Origin: Ctenosaura bakeri
Taxonomy: Eukaryota > Chordata > Lepidosauria > Squamata > Iguanidae
Reading direction: 5' to 3'
DNA length: 64,000 nucleotides
Assembly: GCA_948474755.1 (NCBI GenBank)
Contig: CAOLHI010000493.1
Location: 434,001 to 498,000, forward strand
Numbering within the stretch: the stretch's first letter is position 1; every line of letters starts with the position of its first letter. Below, piece after piece: positions 52,980 through 63,860 of this stretch. The notes under the pieces were generated by a model. The model saw nothing but the letters and a program-made list of their open reading frames with translations. It ran no database searches and was not told the origin of the DNA. The position numbers and the translations under genes were made by a program.

Positions 52980-53171
52980 GATCAAGGTGGGGAATAGGCT
53001 TATCAGACTTAAAATTAGAGAGGGCTCCTGTAACTTTAGTTACCTGGTAGAAGAAGAAATGCCACTGCAGTTTGTGTTTTTTTGTGAACTGCAGCCCCTT
53101 TCAATGATGATGATGATGATGATGATGGAAGAAACAGCAGCAGCAGCTGTGTTGAATCCCATCTTGTAGGA

Positions 53172-53815
53172 AAGGCGTTTGAAGCCATTGTTCCATATCC
53201 TAGTCTTGCTCCATCCTTCATATCTGACATCCCTTCCAATTTTTAAACATAACCATCGTGTTGCCTCTTAACTAAACAGGCTAAACATACCCAGCTCCCT
53301 AAGCCTCTCCTCATAGGGTTTCATGGTTCTCAGGCATTCTACCATTTTGGTTGCCCTCTTCTGTTTAAATATTTTGTTTAAATATTTGAAGGGATGTCAT
53401 GTTGAGGAGGGAGCAGGCTTGTTCTCTACCACTCCAGACACTAAGACAAGGAGCAATGGATTCAAGCTGCAGAAAAGGAGATTCCACTTGAACCACAGGA
53501 AGAACCTCTTGACGGTCAGGGCTGTCCGGCAGCGGAATATGCTGCTTCGGAGTGTGGTTGAGTCTCCTTTGGAGGCTTTTAAGCAGAGGCTGGATGGCTG
53601 TCTGTTGGGAATGCTTTAATGGGTGTTCCTGCATGGCAGGGGGTTGGACTGGATGGCCCCTGGGGTCTCTTCCAACTCTAAGATTCTATGATTCTGGACA
53701 CATTCTGGCTTGTCAGTATCCTTCCTGAACTGTGATGCCCACAACTGGACACAGTAGTCTAGGTGGGCTCTGATCAAAGCAGAATAGAGCAGTACCATCA
53801 CATTCCTTGACCCAG
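53172..53815 (-). repeat. CR1 LINE interrupted by a second CR1
   Basis: Minus-strand CR1 parts 53172-53362 and 53697-53815 are contiguous in family order (GTTGCCCTCTTCTG then GACACATTCTGGCTTGTCAG). A plus-strand CR1 3' end (53363-53696) lies between them. Confidence 0.85.
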
Positions 53816-53893
53816 ATGCTCCTCCTCCTTCTACTACTACTACTACTACTATTACTAATAATAATAGCAGCAGCAGCCACCAAAGAAGACTAC

Positions 53894-54073
53894 GGCCATT
53901 TCCGCAGTAGGCTGTTATAGCGCTATGATTCCACTTTCAACATCCTATGGAATCCTGGGGTTTGCAGTTTCGGGAGGGGCCAGCCAGCCTCTACCTAAAC
54001 TGCAAACCCCAGGATTCCATGGGATGTTGAAAGCGGAATCATAGCGCTATAACAGCCCAGTGCGGAAATGGCT
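53894..54073. mobile_element. Foldback MITE, short palindromic form
   Basis: GGCCATTTCCGCAGTAGGCT at the left and CCCAGTGCGGAAATGGC at the right. Confidence 0.9.
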
Positions 54074-54636
54074 TATGACAGGAACCCAGGCAGGTTTACT
54101 TCCAGCAGCACAGGGTTAGGGACTGTAGCCTTATGGAGGACGGGCACTTGAGGCCATCCTGGGATGACAAAGGGGCAGCCCTTAGACCTGGGCTTAGGAT
54201 GGAGAGACATCATCCCTTGTGACCTCATTGTGGGACAGGGCTGCATCCCTGAAGCCTCAGCTGCCTCCTTGAAGAGGGTGATTCACAGGTAGGTCTTGGG
54301 GATCCTTTTGGCTAGCCAGGATTTCCAGGTAGCTTTCCAGAAGGAACAATGCTGGAAGAAATCCAGAGGAAGGTAACCAGCATGGTCAAAAGCCCTGAAA
54401 CCAGGAAGGAAGAATCTGGGCTGTTGGGTAAGAGGGAGGAAGGGACTGTTCCTCATGAGTTGGATGCTCTCGCATTGCCTCCTTGGCTGACCACAGGGGC
54501 TCTTGCTCTCCCCAAGAGACTTGTTCTACTGCCTTGTTGTGTCCTTCAGTCTGTGCTTTACCAGAACCCTACAGTAGTATCCAGAGATATTAGGGTCCTC
54601 CTGCAGAGTGGGCTGAAGCTCCCAGCAGTGTGAAAA
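54074..54636. other. Intergenic, unassigned
   Basis: No gene or family recognised. Confidence 0.3.
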
Positions 54637-55480
54637 TCATAGAAGAAACCCCAGGGGCCACTGAGTCCAACCTCCTGCTATGCAAGAACACATAGAATCA
54701 TAGAAATGTAGAGTTGGAAGAGACCCCAGGGGCCATCCAGTCCAACCCCCTGCCGTGCAGGAACACCCTCAAAGCACTCCCGACAGATGGCCATCCAGCC
54801 TCTGCTTAAAAACCTCCAAAGAAAGAGACTTCACCACACTCCGAGGCAGCAGATTCCACTGCCGGACAGCCCTGACTGCCAGGAAGTTCTTCCTCAGATT
54901 CAGGTGGAATCTCCTTTCCTGCAGCTTGAATTCATTGCTCCTTGTCCTGGTCTCTGGAGCAGCAGAAAACAAGCCCTCTCCTTCCTCGACATGGCATCCC
55001 TTCAAATATTTAAACATGGCTTTCATGTCCCCTCTTAACCTTCTCTTCTGCAGACTAAACACACCCAGCTCTCTAAGTCTATCCTCATAGGGCATGGCTT
55101 CCAGGCCTCTCACCATTTTGGTCGCCCTCCTCTGGACTTGCTCCAGTTTGACCATGCCATCATCATCATCATCATCATCAAAGTCAGACAGATGGCCATC
55201 CAGCCTCTGGTTAAAAACCTCTAAAGAAAGAGGGTTCACCACATTTGCAGGCAGCATATTCCACTGTCAAACTGCTCTTAGCCTCAGAAAGTTTTTCCTA
55301 ATGTTTTGATGGAATTGCTTTTCCTGAAGTCTGAAGCCATTGCTCCATGTCCTAGTCTCTGGAGCAGCACAAAACAGGCTTGCTCCATTCTCTTTATGAC
55401 ATCCCTTCAAATATTTAAGCATCGCTGTTATGTCACCTCTTAATCTTCTATTCCCCAGGCTAAACATACCCGGCTCCCTA
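54637..55480 (-). repeat. CR1 LINE with a nested younger CR1
   Basis: The outer CR1 is 54637-54690 plus 55186-55480. The inner copy (54691-55157, minus) keeps DRLRELGVFSLQKRRLRGDM and [20 protein letters not shown]. The inner 5' side ends in (ATC)n at 55157-55182. Confidence 0.8.
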
Positions 55481-55542
55481 ACCTAAAATATAGTGCCTAG
55501 TAAATCACTAGAATTTGCTGCCACAAGTTGCGATGACACCAT

Positions 55543-55652
55543 TTGGTTGTTGTGCGCCTTTAAGTCGTTTCCAACTCATGGTGACTCTAAAGTGAACCTA
55601 TCAGAGCGTTTTCTCTGGCTAAGAGTGTGTGACCCAGTGGCTTTCCACCTAA
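55543..55652 (-). repeat. Reversed Sauria-type SINE, source of the satellite
   Basis: GTTGTGCGCCTTTAAGTCGT, CCAACTCATGGTGACTC, then the divergent first unit of 62 bp (55591-55652). Confidence 0.8.
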
Positions 55653-57665
55653 GGTGAACCTATCATGGGGTTTCTGCGGCTGAGAGTGTGTGACCCGGTG
55701 GGTTTCCACCTAAGGTGAACCTATCATGGGGTTTCTGAGGCTGAGAGTGTGTGACCCGGTGGGTTTCCACCTAAGGTGAACCTATCATGGGGTTTCTGCG
55801 GCTGAGAGTGTGTGACCCGGTGGGTTTCCACCTAAGGTGAACCTATCATGGGGTTTCTGCGGCTGAGAGTGTGTGACCCGGTGGGTTTCCACCTAAGGTG
55901 AACCTATCATGGGGTTTCTGAGGCTGAGAGTGTGTGACCCGGTGGGTTTCCACCTAAGGTGAACCTATCATGGGGTTTCTGAGGCTGAGTGTGTGTGACC
56001 CGGTGGGTTTCCACCTAAGGTGAACCTATCATGGGGTTTCTGCGGCTGAGAGTGTGTGACCCGGTGGGTTTCCACCTAAGGTGAACCTATCATGGGGTTT
56101 CTGCGGCTGAGAGTGTGTGACCCGGTGGGTTTCCACCTAAGGTGAACCTATCATGGGGTTTCTGAGGCTGAGTGTGTGTGACCCGGTGGGTTTCCACCTA
56201 AGGTGAACCTATCATGGGGTTTCTGCGGCTGAGAGTGTGTGACCCGGTGGGTTTCCACCTAAGGTGAACCTATCATGGGGTTTCTGAGGCTGAGTGTGTG
56301 TGACCCGGTGGGTTTCCACCTAAGGTGAACCTATCATGGGGTTTCTGCGGCTGAGAGTGTGTGACCCGGTGGGTTTCCACCTAAGGTGAACCTATCATGG
56401 GGTTTCTGAGGCTGAGAGTGTGTGACCCGGTGGGTTTCCACCTAAGGTGAACCTATCATGGGGTTTCTGCGGCTGAGAGTGTGTGACCCGGTGGGTTTCC
56501 ACCTAAGGTGAACCTATCATGGGGTTTCTGAGGCTGAGAGTGTGTGACCCGGTGGGTTTCCACCTAAGGTGAACCTATCATGGGGTTTCTGAGGCTGAGT
56601 GTGTGTGACCCGGTGGGTTTCCACCTAAGGTGAACCTATCATGGGGTTTCTGCGGCTGAGAGTGTGTGACCCGGTGGGTTTCCACCTAAGGTGAACCTAT
56701 CATGGGGTTTCTGAGGCTGAGAGTGTGTGACCCGGTGGGTTTCCACCTAAGGTGAACCTATCATGGGGTTTCTGCGGCTGAGAGTGTGTGACCCGGTGGG
56801 TTTCCACCTAAGGTGAACCTATCATGGGGTTTCTGAGGCTGAGAGTGTGTGACCCGGTGGGTTTCCACCTAAGGTGAACCTATCATGGGGTTTCTGAGGC
56901 TGAGTGTGTGTGACCCGGTGGGTTTCCACCTAAGGTGAACCTATCATGGGGTTTCTGCGGCTGAGAGTGTGTGACCCGGTGGGTTTCCACCTAAGGTGAA
57001 CCTATCATGGGGTTTCTGAGGCTGAGAGTGTGTGACCCGGTGGGTTTCCACCTAAGGTGAACCTATCATGGGGTTTCTGAGGCTGAGTGTGTGTGACCCG
57101 GTGGGTTTCCACCTAAGGTGAACCTATCATGGGGTTTCTGCGGCTGAGAGTGTGTGACCCGGTGGGTTTCCACCTAAGGTGAACCTATCATGGGGTTTCT
57201 GAGGCTGAGAGTGTGTGACCCGGTGGGTTTCCACCTAAGGTGAACCTATCATGGGGTTTCTGCGGCTGAGAGTGTGTGACCCGGTGGGTTTCCACCTAAG
57301 GTGAACCTATCATGGGGTTTCTGAGGCTGAGAGTGTGTGACCCGGTGGGTTTCCACCTAAGGTGAACCTATCATGGGGTTTCTGCGGCTGAGAGTGTGTG
57401 ACCCGGTGGGTTTCCACCTAAGGTGAACCTATCATGGGGTTTCTGAGGCTGAGAGTGTGTGACCCGGTGGGTTTCCACCTAAGGTGAACCTATCATGGGG
57501 TTTCTGCGGCTGAGAGTGTGTGACCCGGTGGGTTTCCACCTAAGGTGAACCTATCATGGGGTTTCTGAGGCTGAGAGTGTGTGACCCGGTGGGTTTCCAC
57601 CTAAGGTGAACCTATCATGGGGTTTCTGAGGCTGAGAGTGTGTGACCCGGTGGGTTTCCACCTAA
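55653..57665. repeat. 61-bp minisatellite, exactly 33 full units
   Basis: 2013 bp equals 33 x 61. Each unit starts GGTGAACCTATCATGGGG and ends GGTGGGTTTCCACCTAA. A partial unit follows to 57681. Units differ almost only at two sites, giving three types: 1 (GCGGCTGAGAG), 2 (GAGGCTGAGAG), 3 (GAGGCTGAGTG). The sequence derives from two pieces of a reversed Sauria-type SINE joined together. Confidence 0.97.
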
Positions 57666-57689
57666 GGTGAACCTATCATGGGTTCTCCA

Positions 57690-58085
57690 TTCTCCCCGCA
57701 GAATCCCCAGGGTGAGGCTGCTTGGGGAAGGAGGCAGGACAAAAGAGTCCACCAAAGGGTTAAAATAAGGAAGTCACGATTCCTAGAGGGGCCACTCGAG
57801 TCCTTGTCTTTCCCTCCCTTCCTAGAGTGGCAGTAGCGATCTTGCTGGCAGGTACCATTTCCTGCTTCCCGCCTCTCCCGGAGGGGGAGCCTCAGTGCCC
57901 CCCTCCTGTCAAAGGATTTGGTAGCTGCCTGGAGCTTCACCGTGCAGGGAAGAAGGGAGGTGGGTGAACAGGGAAGGCGGTGGGAAGGAATAAGGAGGGA
58001 GGGCTCGGGGCTTAGAGGAAGGGGGTCGGGGCTCCCCCACCACCCCCAGAAGGAGCAGCTGCCCACCAAGCACCTCTTTGGGGCT
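57690..58085. other. GC-rich non-repetitive segment
   Basis: Lies between the satellite and a foldback element. A 214-codon minus-strand frame covers it but shows no domain. It could be regulatory sequence upstream of gene 4, but evidence is weak. Confidence 0.3.
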
Positions 58086-58097
58086 CTGATGAATATA

Positions 58098-58285
58098 GGG
58101 TTGCTAGATGGAAATATAGGGGTGGGAGGGGGCTGCTGTACCTTCACCCTTTGTGCAGAAGAGGGAATTTCTGCAGGCGTTGCTTCTTCCTTGGTTGCAT
58201 GACAAGCAACACCTGCTGATATTCCCTCTCCTACACAATCATTAAAGGCACAGGAGCCCTCCTCAGTTTTCAGCCTGGCAACCCT
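58098..58285. mobile_element. Foldback element, GGGTTGCCA-ended family
   Basis: GGGTTGCTAGATGGAAATAT at the left and TTCAGCCTGGCAACCCT at the right; centre AGAGGGAATTTCTGCAGGC against CACCTGCTGATATTCCCTCT. Confidence 0.72.
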
Positions 58286-58394
58286 CAACCCCACATCTGT
58301 AGGCACTCACCTAGGGTTGCAAAAAGGAAGAACACCAGGACCCACTTCAAACTGGATCCTATAAGTAGTCACTTGGATCCTATAGGTCCAGAGA

Positions 58395-58750
58395 CCAGGA
58401 CAAGGAGCATAGCCATGTTTAAATATTTGAAGGGATGCCACGTAGAGGAAGGAGACGGCTTGTTTTCTGCTGCTCCAGAGACCAGGACAAGGAGCAATGG
58501 ATTCAAGCTGCAGGAAAGGAGACTCCACCTGAACCTCAGGAAGAACTTCCTGACAGTCAGGGCTGTCTGGCAGTGGAATCTGCTGCCTCGGAGTGTAATG
58601 GAGTCTCCTTCCTTGGAGGTTTTTAAGCAGAGGCTGGATGGCCATCTGCTGGGAACGCTTTGATGGGTGTTCCTGCATGGCAGAATGGGGTTGGACTGGA
58701 TGGCCCCTGGGGTCTCTTCCAACTCTACATTTCTATGATTCTATGATTCC
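58395..58750 (+). repeat. CR1 LINE 3' end
   Basis: [33 protein letters not shown] in frame, and the tail ATTTCTATGATTCTATGATT. Confidence 0.9.
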
Positions 58751-58784
58751 AGGTCGCCCAGTTGACTACTTGTATACTCACCTA

Positions 58785-58965
58785 GGGTTGCCACACTGAA
58801 AACAAGAGATGGCTCCTGTGCTTTTGATGGCCATGCAGAAGAGAGAATTTCAACAGGCGCCGTTTATTGCACAGCAAGGTGATAGGCAAAGTCTGCTGCA
58901 ATTCTCTCTTCTTTACAACCCACTAAAGGTATAGGAGCCCTCTCTTGTCTTTGCTCTGGCAATCC
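58785..58965. mobile_element. Foldback element, GGGTTGCCA-ended family
   Basis: GGGTTGCCACACTGAAAACA at the left and GTCTTTGCTCTGGCAATCC at the right. Confidence 0.72.
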
Positions 58966-59029
58966 TATTGGTGGTGGTAGGGTGATGTAGGGCAAAGGAG
59001 TGGACAGAGGGCTTTGGACAGCTGTTTTT

Positions 59030-59130
59030 AAATGGAAGGTAGATGGCCATCTGTCAGGAGTGCTTCGATCCTGCATGGCAGGGCGTTGGTCTCAGTGTCC
59101 CTTGGGGTGTCTTCCAACTCTGTGATTCAG
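59030..59130 (+). repeat. CR1 3' tip
   Basis: GATGGCCATCTGTCAGGAGT, then CTTCCAACTCTGTGATTC. Confidence 0.75.
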
Positions 59131-59153
59131 AGAGGGAGGGAAGAGAAAAGCAA

Positions 59154-59349
59154 GGTCATTTCCGCACTACACTGTTATAGTGCTATGATTCCACTTTCAA
59201 CATCCTGTGGAATCCTGGAGTTTGTAGTTTAGTGAGGGGCAATTCTCAGCCAAAGAGCTCTTGGGCCTCAGGAAACTACAAACCCCAGAATTCCACAGGA
59301 TGTTGAAAGTGGAATAATAGCACTGTAACAGTGTAGTGCGGAAATGGCC
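59154..59349. mobile_element. Foldback MITE, long form
   Basis: GGTCATTTCCGCACTACACT at the left and AGTGTAGTGCGGAAATGGCC at the right. Confidence 0.9.
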
Positions 59350-59897
59350 TAAGAGGGGACTGAGAAGGGGAAACAGCGGTGTTCAACCCTATTTCCCACT
59401 CCCCCACAAAAACCACACCGGTGGTAAGTTCTTTTCTTCCTTTATCTCACCTGAGGAAAGTTTCCCAAAACACTAAAAGTAGCCTCCAATCTATTTACAT
59501 TTGCAGAAGAACAGAGATTGGGGCAGGAGGAGCAAAACGTGTCTTTGCTGCTCCCCCCTCCAGATTCTCACAGTGGCTGGTGACCCAAATGTAGGACTCC
59601 TTCATAACAGGGCTCCTTTGGGTGACTTCCTTCCACCTCTCCACTAATTTCAAAGGCTCTCACAGCCGATTTTCCCACATAGGACTCAAAACCTGTTATC
59701 CTGTGAGTCTGAAGTGGGTTGGACCATGCTTGAAACTAGTTTCCATCTAGTGCAGGAAAGGAAAAGAGGAGGGGTCTGGAAATGGGCTGTACTGGGAAGA
59801 GAGGGGGAATCAAGGGAAGAGAGGAAGGAAGTGTCATGGGGGAATTACTAGGGTTGGTCCTCCCTCTCTCCATTTCTACTGACATGTTGGTATCTTT

Positions 59898-60286
59898 GGC
59901 CCTTTCTGCAGCTTACCTTCTTGTGGCAGCATCCAGTGGGGATCCCAGCAGCAGCTCTGATGGGAAGGGAGCACAACAGGAGTGCCCCCTCTACACTGGC
60001 TGGCTCCATTACTGAAGGAGTGCAATGGTCACACTGCTTCCTTCTGCCGCGTAGTTGGGTACTTTCCCAAGGGTACTTCTGGGACTTCCAAAGGACAGGT
60101 AAGTGCACAATGATGGTGTGATCACAGGTCATTGATGAGGAAATCCCATCAATGATTTAACATGTGATCGCACTGCCTGGGGACGGGAGAAGGATGGGAC
60201 TGTGATGACATGATGTAAAAGTGTTGTCGTGGTCCAGTCCTTCTCCCATCCCGATGGCGGGATGGCAGGGTGCTATGGAAAGGGCC
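59898..60286. mobile_element. Long MITE, GGCCCTTTCC-ended family
   Basis: GGCCCTTTCTGCAGCTTACC at the left and GTGCTATGGAAAGGGCC at the right. Target duplication TTT (59895-59897 and 60287-60289). Confidence 0.85.
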
Positions 60287-60289
60287 TTT

Positions 60290-60959
60290 GTCTTTGTCAC
60301 TCTCCGGCAAGTCGTAGTGCCTCTTTGTTCTCGCACACGACCTGGTTCTTTGATATACTTTAATCCTTTCACAGATCTCTTAAAAACAAAAGCCTGCTGG
60401 GCCCATAACCTGATAGAGAGTGTGTACAGTGGTTCAAGATTCTGATTAAAGAGCAAAGACACCAATGATTTTGAGAAACAACCTAAAGGCTTTATTATGG
60501 GAACGCCATTCTAAAGTAGGAAAATGAACTGAGAGTGTTCTAATCTAGCTTCATTCTAAGGAAGACCTGAGAGAGGACTGGCAGGAAGACATGTGGAAAA
60601 ACATCCCTAAGAGTATTGATTTACATCAGAGAAGCAACAGGATAGGTAGGCAAGAAGGGAGGATGCTTTAGGTCACTCAAACTATCTAATCTTATTACTA
60701 CTGCCTGCTCTGAGACATTCTTGACTCCTCAGTGCTGGCTATTGTTGCACTTCTAACAATCTTTACCTGTCTTCCTTAAAGGGAGAAGCCTGTACCCAGA
60801 ATCACCCAGTTCTTCTGGTAAAGCATATTTTAAATTGAAGAATGTAACAAATGTAGACTGAAAGGCTTGTGGTCTGTGCTAGAGGTGGACACTGTCTTCC
60901 AGCAACACGGCTTAAGAAAGAAATTGGCAGCAAAGGACAAGGGATCATTGGAAGCTGAC
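60290..60959. other. Upstream of gene 4, no element recognised
   Basis: Likely intron or 5' flank of gene 4. TTAAGAAAGAAATTGGCAG just before the start (60912-60930) resembles the 5' side of the SCAN exons of genes 1 and 3. Confidence 0.4.
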
Positions 60960-61394
60960 ATGGAATATGAATTAAAGATGCAAGAGCCAAATTCAGCTGG
61001 TCCTGCAGCAAAAGAAAGAGGCCCTGATGTACCTGAAGCTGGGAGCAGTGGGACATTCTGGGAAAGAAGTGTCCAGAAGAATCCGGACCAGGACTCTGTC
61101 AGCCTAGAGGTCCAGCGACAGTGCTTCAGAGGGCTCCATTACTGGGAGTTTGAGGAGCCCCGAGTGGTTTGTAGTCAACTTCACACTCTTTGTCGCCAGT
61201 GGCTGAGGCCAGAAAGGCACACAAAGGCTCAGATCCTGGACCTGGTGATTCTTGAACAGTTCTTGGCTGTCCTTCCTCCAGAGATGCAGAACTGGGTCAG
61301 AGAATGTGGAGCAGAGACCAGTTCCCAGGCGGTGGCCCTGGCAGAAGGTTTTCTCTTGAGCCAAGCTGAGAAGAAGAAGCAGAAAGAACAGCAG
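60960..61394 (+). CDS. Gene 4: SCAN-domain exon of a zinc-finger-type gene (partial)
   Basis: The start is the ATG at 60960; the upstream open frame has no ATG. It has 145 codons. The N-terminus has [12 protein letters not shown], as in gene 3. SCAN (about residues 48-135): [76 protein letters not shown]. Unlike the other three paralogs it reads [10 protein letters not shown] where they have GPREVCSxL. The donor is CAG|GTGAGA (GT at 61395), phase 0. I found no linker, KRAB or zinc-finger exon between 61395 and 64000, so the rest is probably beyond the right edge. It is the fourth SCAN unit of the cluster, same direction as genes 2 and 3. Confidence 0.85.
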
Positions 61395-61668
61395 GTGAGA
61401 ATATTTCACCTCCAAGGGGCAAAAAAAAGAGGGGGGGCGGTAGATTGATTGAAACAGATGTGGTTTCCCTACCCCGTATCTCTGCTTCTCTTTGCTTCTA
61501 GAGTTATGGCAGATAGTGATTTACCTTTCCCTCATCCAATCAGGAATGGATTCACTGCTTCTAGAAAGTACGGATTTTGAGAGGTACACACTCCTTTGTG
61601 CTGCCCTCATACGCTTTTTCCCTGTATCATATTTGGAAACCTCTCATTTTCTAGTCCCCTGAGACTCT

Positions 61669-61833
61669 GGCCATTTCCACACTAGAATGTTATAGCACTA
61701 TGATTCCACTTTCAACATCTTATGGAATCTTGGGGTTTGCAGTTTTGGGAGGGGCCAGCTGGCAAGCCCCAGGATTGTATAGGATGTTGAAAGTGGAATC
61801 ATAGCGCTATAGCACTCTAGTGTGGAAATGGCC
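61669..61833. mobile_element. Foldback MITE, short form
   Basis: GGCCATTTCCACACTAGAAT at the left and ACTCTAGTGTGGAAATGGCC at the right. It lies 275 bp after the gene 4 SCAN exon. Confidence 0.9.
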
Positions 61834-61839
61834 TAAGTC

Positions 61840-62325
61840 AAGAATCAGTATCACTTTCCTTTCCTTTTCTATTTCTTCTAAGATAACAGCTGAGTCTTTT
61901 ATCTGTGTTCTGATCGGCTTGAAGCCCAATCCCATACTTCAAGCTTGTTCTTTTAATGTGAGTATCCTCCTGTCTGTTACACAGATGGCATTTTTTTAGA
62001 TTTGTGATTTTTGACACCCTGTAGCTCTTGCATTTAATGTGCAAAGCACAAGGTTGGCAAAATTATTATTCACAGAATTCTCATAGCATGACATCCTAAA
62101 CTATTCCATCAAATGGCTGATCATTTTCTACAACCTAGACACATGGTTCTGATTGTAAGAGAAAGTACTGCTTATGATAACAATAAAAACTCAGAAAGGA
62201 AGGTGAAGTTTGTGTTAGGGAGGATGTCCTGCTGCAGGGATAGCCAGAAATAAAGTTTTGGCTTCTGGCAACTGAAGGCTGCCATTCCCCCCACCCCGCC
62301 CCCTGATTTCAGGTATCCATTTTTC
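61840..62325. other. Probable intron of gene 4, unassigned
   Basis: AT-rich; no exon or known family seen. Confidence 0.35.
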
Positions 62326-62337
62326 CCCTTTATCACA

Positions 62338-62612
62338 CAGGTCAAGTGTCCCTTATCTGGAAATCTAAAATTGTCCATATGGGTGGCTGAGATAGTGACA
62401 CCTTTGTTTTCGGGTGTATCAGTGTACACAAACTTCATTTTATGAACAAAATTACTTCAGGCTCTGTGTATAAGGTCTATATGAAACATAAATAAATTTT
62501 GTTTTTAGACTTCAGTCCCATCTCCAAGTTATTTCATTATATATATGCCAATATTCCAAAGTCCAGAAAAATCCAAAACACTTCTGGTCTCAGGCATTTT
62601 GGATAAGGAAGG
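62338..62612. mobile_element. Tigger-like element
   Basis: CAGGTCAAGTGTCCCTTATC at the left and CAGGCATTTTGGATAAGGAA at the right; inner TGGGTGGCTGAGATAGTGAC is typical of the group. Confidence 0.7.
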
Positions 62613-62984
62613 TACTTAGGAGCACCTGGCTGGGGCAGTTTCCCTGCTCCTGCCTTATTTGTTTCTCTTCTAAACTGCTCTCTATCCAAACTGATTTCAA
62701 AAGAACATTCATAGCTGATTACATTTGATGGGGTGGGAATCATGTGACCCTCTAAGGTGTTGCTGAATTTCAAGTCCAATTATTCCTCACCATTGGCTTG
62801 CTGGCTGGGGCAACTGGGGGCTTGCAGTCCAACCTCTGGAGGGGCATACAATCCCTGTCTTTGGCCTGGGAATATAGTTCTGTTGCTGACAAAAACAGCA
62901 ATGCCAACACTGGGCAGGCATTCTTAGGGATGCCATGGGATCATCACAAAAAGAAGGCCTGTCTTCTTTGTATAAAATGCATAT

Positions 62985-63560
62985 AGAATCATAGGATCAT
63001 AGAGTTGGAAGAGACCACAAGGGCCATTGAGTCTAATCCTTGTAATGCAGGAATATACACTCAAAGCACCCCAAGCAAATGGCCATCCAGCCTCTGTTTA
63101 AAAACTTCCAAAGAAGGAGGCTCCACCAGACTTCCAGACAGTGCATTCCACTGTTGGACTACTCTTACCATCATGAAGTTCTTCCTAATGTTTAGGTGGA
63201 ATCTCTTTTCCTGAAGTTTAAAGCCATTGCTCCATGTCCTAGTCTCTAGAGGAGCAGAAAACAGGCTTGCTCCATGCTCTAGATGACATCCCTTCAAATA
63301 TTTAAACACAGCTATCATGTTGGCTCTTAACCTTCTCTTCTCTAGGCCAGACATACCCTGCTCCCTAAGCTGCTCCTTATAGGGCATGGTTTCCAGGCCT
63401 TCTACCATTTTGGTCAGCCTCCTCTGGACACATTCCAGCTTGTCAATAGCTTTCCTGAACTGAGGTGCCCAGAACTGGACACAGTATTCCGGATGGGCTC
63501 TGACCAAAGCAAAATAGAGTGGTACTCTCATTTCCCTTAACCTAGATACTATACTCCTAT
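62985..63560 (-). repeat. CR1 LINE 3' end
   Basis: Minus frame: [53 protein letters not shown]; 3' tip at 62985. Confidence 0.9.
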
Positions 63561-63649
63561 TGATGCAGCCCAGAATGACATTGCCACATCACACTGTTGA
63601 CTCATGTTCTGTCGATGGCTCTCGAAGGAAAGATTTATACGACATGTCT

Positions 63650-63860
63650 TTTTGCAAAAGGCAATAATGCTTGGCAAAATAGAAGGCAGTAGGAAAAGAA
63701 GAAGCCAGCACTGAGATGGGTTAACTCAATCCAGGAAGCCACAGCCCTGAGTTTGCAAGATCTGAGCACGTCTCTTAATAACAGAGTGTTTTGAGGCGTC
63801 TGTTGTTCATAGGGTTGCCACAAGGTGAAGTTGACTTGACAGCATATAATAATAGCAACA
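63650..63860 (+). repeat. RTE/BovB-like LINE 3' tip
   Basis: GAAGGCAGTAGGAAAAGAAG, CATAGGGTTGCCACAAGGTG and AGTTGACTTGACAGCATATA; same order as 8860-9195. Confidence 0.6.

Noticed and set aside
55653..57665. Possible CRISPR-like array
   Set aside because: The units are contiguous with no variable spacers, and the genome is vertebrate; it is a minisatellite.
57690..58085. CpG-type promoter for gene 4
   Set aside because: GC-rich but with few CpGs and no clear CCAAT, GC-box or donor combination; kept only as an unassigned segment.
57662..58306. 214-codon minus-strand open frame
   Set aside because: Crosses a satellite edge, GC-rich DNA and a foldback element; no recognisable domain or splice context.
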